Below, piece by piece: positions 60,480-64,000 of a DNA stretch of 64,000 nt. A program made the position numbers and the translations under genes. This DNA comes from Aliikangiella sp. G2MR2-5 (lineage in GTDB: Bacteria > Pseudomonadota > Gammaproteobacteria > Enterobacterales > Kangiellaceae), in assembly GCF_015687155.1 (NCBI RefSeq), contig NZ_JADPQF010000002.1, positions 496,001-560,000 of the forward strand, given 5' to 3'. Below the pieces are notes generated by a model. That model did no database searches, was not told the origin of the DNA, and was given only the letters and a program-made list of their open reading frames with translations. Each line of letters begins with the position of its first letter. Position 1 is the first letter of the stretch.

Positions 60480-62189
60480 CTACTCTTGGTCAACCCATAC
60501 GTTAATATCTACATGAGTATCAGTCCAAGGGCTAGTATCGGTCCAGGGGCTGGTATCGGTCCAGGGGCTAGTATCGGTCCAGGGGCTGGTATCGGTCCAG
60601 GGGCTGGTGTCGTACCAGGGGCTGGTGTCGTACCAAGGGCTGGTGTCGTTCCACATGCTGATATCATACCAGGGACTAGTATCATACCAGGGGCTGGTGT
60701 CATACCATGTAACGCCCTTTGCAGAATAGTCTCCGCTCCAGGTTAGTTGTTCGTGATTTCGTATATAGTACTCACCAGCATTGGTAATCATAGTGGTGCC
60801 AGCATAATGCTCAGAGCCGTCAAGGTCTTTGCCAATATCCAACCCGACATTAGCACACCCAGTTGCAGTGCTATTAATTGCTGCAACCGCGTCAACCTGT
60901 CCTGCGCCTTGCTGAAATGGTGTGTATGCCCAGGAACCATCTTCATTGCGCGCTGGCTTTGCTGCAGCCATTAAACGGCACTTAACGTCGTCAGGAGTCA
61001 AACCGGGATTAACGCTCAGCATTAGCGCTGCAACGCCACTGACAACTGCAGCCGCTTGCGAAGTACCAGACATGGTAAAGTATTTACCGCCATCATGAAA
61101 TTCAGGATGCTCGGTCGCCAATTGCATTTTAGACTCCATCAGTCCCATCAGGTGACCTCCGGGCGCGACTACATCGGGCTTTACAAATCTCTCATAGGTT
61201 GGACCGCTGGATGAAAAAGTTGCTAATCTGTCATCGCTATAATCGCTGGGAGTATAGTTGTCAGTAACAGCACCAACAGTAATTACGTATGGAACATTTC
61301 CGGGAACACCTATATTTCCTGCAGTAGCACCACTGTTACCGGCTGAGGTTACGACAACTATTCCCGCCTGCCAGGCTTTCATAACAGCTTGATTGATAGG
61401 ATCGTCCCAATAGTAAGATCTTACCGGCGCACTGAATGAAAGGTTCATAATGCGGATGTTGTATCTTTCTCGAAAATAGATAGACCACTCAATGCCTCTA
61501 ATTACGTCTGCATAACTACTTTTTCCATAAGCATCAAAAGCCTTGACACTTATCAAGCGAGCATTTGGTGCAATTCCATAAAAACCACCATCCAAATCAC
61601 GCTCACTATTGAGTGCGACACTTGCGACATGCGTACCATGACCACTCTCTTCATCATCATTGTTGGAGACAGTGTTATTGATCGCATTATAAGTTCCATA
61701 AACTCGATGCCGACCATATGCATCCTGACGAATTCCACTCATGCTCTTCACACCACTATCCAGAACCACCATAGTGACGCCATCCCCAAAAATTCGAGCA
61801 TCATGAAGTTCACTCGCCCGAGTCATGCGACTGGCCGAAGCAGGTGTATAAGAAATGCGCTGACCAACAGCCCAGCCAGTGCTTTCAAGAGTACTGTTAG
61901 GCGATACTTTTAAAGATTGTGATTCAAGCTGTGCTACTTGCTGCGCAGTAAGATTGGCTGCGACCCCATTGATTAGTTTTAAATCATGCGTTAGCTGAGC
62001 GCCCGTCGACTTTACAGCCCGTGCAGCGCCTTCACCTTGAACAATATAGCTCAAAGCGCTTTTAGCGTTCGTTGCCTGAGAGTTTGACCATTCAACTACC
62101 ACTGCATAGATAGTTAATGCAGTAACGACTAGAAAACTAATCTTGGCAGCAGAGTGTTTTTTTAACTTCAGTTGAATAAAATTCATCAT
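60480..62189 (-). CDS. S8 subtilisin-like peptidase with C-terminal hexapeptide repeats
   Basis: The 569-residue protein has an N-terminal hydrophobic helix (about 17-33) that can act as signal or anchor, a propeptide-like region to about 115, and the subtilase domain with D144 (VVLDSG), H184 (GHGTH) and S377 (SGTSQAA), and oxyanion N285 (SAGNSG). The tail (496-555) contains ten copies of a hexapeptide, consensus [Y/T]DTSPW, followed by THVDINVWVDQE. No canonical sorting signal follows, so the repeats may bind a surface or partner. The gene is divergent from a second subtilase gene. Confidence 0.92.
   Translation of the reverse strand: MMNFIQLKLKKHSAAKISFLVVTALTIYAVVVEWSNSQATNAKSALSYIVQGEGAARAVKSTGAQLTHDLKLINGVAANLTAQQVAQLESQSLKVSPNSTLESTGWAVGQRISYTPASASRMTRASELHDARIFGDGVTMVVLDSGVKSMSGIRQDAYGRHRVYGTYNAINNTVSNNDDEESGHGTHVASVALNSERDLDGGFYGIAPNARLISVKAFDAYGKSSYADVIRGIEWSIYFRERYNIRIMNLSFSAPVRSYYWDDPINQAVMKAWQAGIVVVTSAGNSGATAGNIGVPGNVPYVITVGAVTDNYTPSDYSDDRLATFSSSGPTYERFVKPDVVAPGGHLMGLMESKMQLATEHPEFHDGGKYFTMSGTSQAAAVVSGVAALMLSVNPGLTPDDVKCRLMAAAKPARNEDGSWAYTPFQQGAGQVDAVAAINSTATGCANVGLDIGKDLDGSEHYAGTTMITNAGEYYIRNHEQLTWSGDYSAKGVTWYDTSPWYDTSPWYDISMWNDTSPWYDTSPWYDTSPWTDTSPWTDTSPWTDTSPWTDTSPWTDTHVDINVWVDQE
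60525..60707 (-). repeat. Ten-copy 18-bp tandem repeat coding [Y/T]DTSPW
   Basis: Ten in-frame 18-bp units (plus-strand consensus CCAGGGGCTGGTATCGGT) lie at the 3' end of the S8 gene. Four units near the 3' end code TDTSPW, and the others YDTSPW with one NDTSPW and one YDISMW. The near identity of adjacent units suggests recent slippage expansion. Confidence 0.93.
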
Positions 62190-62658
62190 TCACCTCTGTC
62201 ATAAGTACAACAGCTAAATATACACTACATTTAATCCCGTCATATCTTATTGATTTTACTAGGTTTTTATCTGTTTTTATTATAATCTCTATCCCTAGCT
62301 GAATATTAGTTTAGCGACAAACAACAAAAAATGCACTTCAATTGCTTAATTTGTAAATAATTCACCAAAATATGCAATTTAATCTTCCATTTAATCTTTC
62401 AAATTCGAAGATAACATAACCTATATCAATTGGAGATATTTTTATTAATTTGTTTTTCAGTCCTAATATGACGTAAAGATTACCGTTTTTTAGCCAATTT
62501 TTAAAGTAAATCTCCCTTGAAATGGCGAATTTTTGAGCTTTATTTGCATGCTTGTCGGATCTCAAACAATTTTTGTCGGATCTCTACTATTTAGTATTTC
62601 AATAAAAGTGATAAAAATAGAGCTCTTACTCACAAGGACTGAAAAAGGGAGCATTTCA
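62190..62658. other. Divergent control region of the two subtilase genes
   Basis: This 469-base AT-rich region separates the two subtilase genes. Its notable feature is a pair of 12-bp direct repeats, TTGTCGGATCTC, at 62552-62563 and 62573-62584, on a 21-bp period, 75-107 bases before the second gene. No other structure is clear. Confidence 0.5.
62552..62584 (+). promoter_or_regulatory. Direct-repeat regulator site upstream of the second subtilase
   Basis: Two identical TTGTCGGATCTC copies are separated by nine bases, a 21-bp period (two helical turns), so both lie on one face of the helix. This is the geometry of tandem-binding regulators such as LytTR-type response regulators. The regulator is unknown. 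Confidence 0.5.
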
Positions 62659-63831
62659 ATGAAAATAACAATAGTCGCAAGCGCAGTAGGGATGGCACTA
62701 GCAGGAGTCACTCTCTCTGCAGTGGCAAACGGAAACCAGCCAACGAACTCAAGCAGTGAACTAGCCAATATACATAACCAGTGTATTGTTCGTCTGGACG
62801 ACTCAGTGAATGCTAACGAAGTATCAGGGCTGGCAAGAGGCATGCTAATGAAGGCAAATCGCTCTGCCAATATGAATGCTTCTCTAAAGCATACCTATAA
62901 GCATTCTATAAAAGGTTTTACCATGACCATGCCATGCTCCGCAGCCAGCAAAGCTCTGGAAAATGAACTGTCTGTAAAAAGCCTGACTCCAGATGGTGTT
63001 GTTTTTATGAATCCAGGACCTCCTCCTGGAAAAGGAAATGGTGGTGGCGGTAGTACTGCACAGGTGGAACCATGGAGCGTTACTCGTGTTGGTGGACCTG
63101 TCGATGGCACAGGTCGCACTGCCTGGGTTATAGATACCGGTATTGATGTTGCCCACGCAGATTTAAATGTTGACGCTTCACGAGGTTTCTCAGCCTTCAC
63201 CAAAGGCAGAAATGCTGGTGTAAACGACGGCAATGGACATGGAACACACGTAGCCGGCACTATCGGAGCGATAGACAACAATATTGACGTTGTCGGTGTC
63301 GCCGCCAATGCCACAGTGGTTCCTGTTAAAGTCCTTGATTCACGTGGCTCGGGTTCAATTTCCGGTGTTATCGCAGGCATTGACCATGTTGCTGCCAATG
63401 CGAGCCCGGGCGACTGTGCCAATATGAGTCTTGGTGGCGGCGTTAGCAGCGATCTGGATGATGCAGTCAAGAACGCAGCACAAAGTTCAGGCGCGTATTT
63501 TGTTCTGGCAGCCGGTAATGATGGCGATCACGCAAACAATCACTCTCCGGCACGCGCTAACGGGAACAATATTTTTACCATTTCTGCGACTGACTCTAAC
63601 GACAATCTCGCTTCATGGTCTAACTATGGCAATCCGCCAGTCGACTACGCAGCTCCAGGTGTCAGCATTTTATCCACTAAGAAAGGCGGTGGCACAACGA
63701 CCATGTCAGGTACGTCAATGGCATCACCAGCAGCTTGTGCTGTTGTTATGATGAGTAATGGGCACCCAGGTTCTTCAGGCAACGCAGGAAACGATCCTGA
63801 CGGCAACCCAGACCCGATTATTCATCTGTAA
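62659..63831 (+). CDS. Exported S8 subtilisin-like peptidase
   Basis: The ATG at 62659 has an AAAGGGAG ribosome binding site and a good signal peptide (MKITIVASAVGMALAGV..., cleavage near AVANG); longer upstream frames are not supported. The 390-residue precursor has an inhibitor I9-like propeptide (about 38-118), a glycine-rich linker, and the triad D159 (VIDTG), H194 (GHGTHVAG) and S353 (SGTSMASP), with oxyanion N287 (AAGND). After the catalytic serine only about 37 residues remain, ending in a glycine/asparagine-rich tail, so there is no large C-terminal domain. An extracellular protease is expected. Confidence 0.93.
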   Translation: MKITIVASAVGMALAGVTLSAVANGNQPTNSSSELANIHNQCIVRLDDSVNANEVSGLARGMLMKANRSANMNASLKHTYKHSIKGFTMTMPCSAASKALENELSVKSLTPDGVVFMNPGPPPGKGNGGGGSTAQVEPWSVTRVGGPVDGTGRTAWVIDTGIDVAHADLNVDASRGFSAFTKGRNAGVNDGNGHGTHVAGTIGAIDNNIDVVGVAANATVVPVKVLDSRGSGSISGVIAGIDHVAANASPGDCANMSLGGGVSSDLDDAVKNAAQSSGAYFVLAAGNDGDHANNHSPARANGNNIFTISATDSNDNLASWSNYGNPPVDYAAPGVSILSTKKGGGTTTMSGTSMASPAACAVVMMSNGHPGSSGNAGNDPDGNPDPIIHL

Positions 63832-63888
63832 TGCTTAACAATATTCAGATTCCTGTTATAACAATTAAAAAGTAAGCATGTCACTATT

Positions 63889-63917
63889 TAAGCCACCTTA
63901 TACCGGTGGCTTTTTTT
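63889..63917 (+). terminator. Intrinsic terminator of the second subtilase gene
   Basis: AAGCCACC (63890-63897) pairs with GGTGGCTT (63905-63912) around a seven-base loop, followed by a T run. Confidence 0.9.
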
Positions 63918-63985
63918 ATGAAAGGAGTAACAATAGGGAAATTGAAAAGCGTTATTTAGCCGGGCAACAATCAGCTTTACTTGGC

Positions 63986-63991
63986 TATAAT
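63986..63991 (+). promoter_or_regulatory. Possible -10 box at the right edge
   Basis: TATAAT lies 10 bases from the window end, but no clear -35 box is found at the right spacing. A gene beyond the window may begin here; this is weak. Confidence 0.2.
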
Positions 63992-64000
63992 CATTCATGG

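Noticed and set aside
60486-60746. Plus-strand frame of 86 codons rich in Gly, Pro and Ala opposite the S8 repeats
   Set aside because: It is only the antisense reading of the ten 18-bp units; it has no ribosome binding site and the minus-strand gene is clearly real.
62533-62658. 42-codon upstream extension of the second subtilase
   Set aside because: The ATG at 62659 has a strong ribosome binding site and begins a normal signal peptide; the upstream part contains the 12-bp direct repeats.

Overview
The window reads as a chromosomal segment of a free-living, aerobic, moderately AT-rich gammaproteobacterium. YggX beside MutY, Coq7, ElbB, GlpE, TrmB, a tkt-gap-pgk-fba cluster and a GlyGly-CTERM protein all fit that class. 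The many exported peptidases (S9, S46, two S8) would suit a marine protein and amino-acid degrader such as Kangiellaceae, but that placement is inference. No phage, plasmid backbone, insertion sequence or CRISPR array was seen.

Layout. 0-10 kb is housekeeping: rpmE, an exported staphylococcal-nuclease-like protein, an intergenic hairpin repeat element, NAD malic enzyme, a GGDEF diguanylate cyclase, priA, coq7, a Ycf46-like AAA ATPase and a small heat shock protein. 10-18 kb holds a DUF2189 membrane protein and a six-gene MoxR operon on the minus strand (RDD, SpoIIM/DUF95, DUF4129, DUF4350, MoxR, DUF58). 18-25 kb holds a small outer-membrane barrel and tkt-gap-pgk-fba. The GAPDH has non-classical cofactor residues and pyruvate kinase is absent, which suggests an anabolic, gluconeogenic role together with the malic enzyme. 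25-30 kb: elbB, trmB-glpE, an SLC13-type permease, mutY-yggX and tRNA-Phe with a clear promoter and terminator.

30-39 kb is more accessory: a DUF3800 protein next to the tRNA, an S9 peptidase, a class-C beta-lactamase-fold lipoprotein, a winged-helix regulator/membrane protein pair under three palindromic operators, an S46 dipeptidyl-peptidase with DPP7-type specificity residue, and an AT-rich orphan membrane protein. 39-64 kb is an exported/surface region: a Tat-exported GMC oxidoreductase beside a di-heme cytochrome c; a 3712-residue GlyGly-CTERM protein; a GDSL hydrolase coupled to a 14-blade propeller sensor with a degenerate GGDEF domain; and two divergent subtilases, one ending in ten WxDTSP-type hexapeptides.

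The most notable result is on the minus strand at about 56.06-56.15 kb: a cyclic-di-GMP-I (GEMM) riboswitch in the leader of the giant protein gene. That protein contains 21 fibronectin-III-like domains arranged as three copies of one seven-domain super-repeat, plus a block of carboxypeptidase-regulatory-like domains that is itself a triplicated two-domain unit. With the diguanylate cyclase, the degenerate-GGDEF sensor and the secreted peptidases, this suggests a c-di-GMP-controlled cell-surface/extracellular-matrix module.
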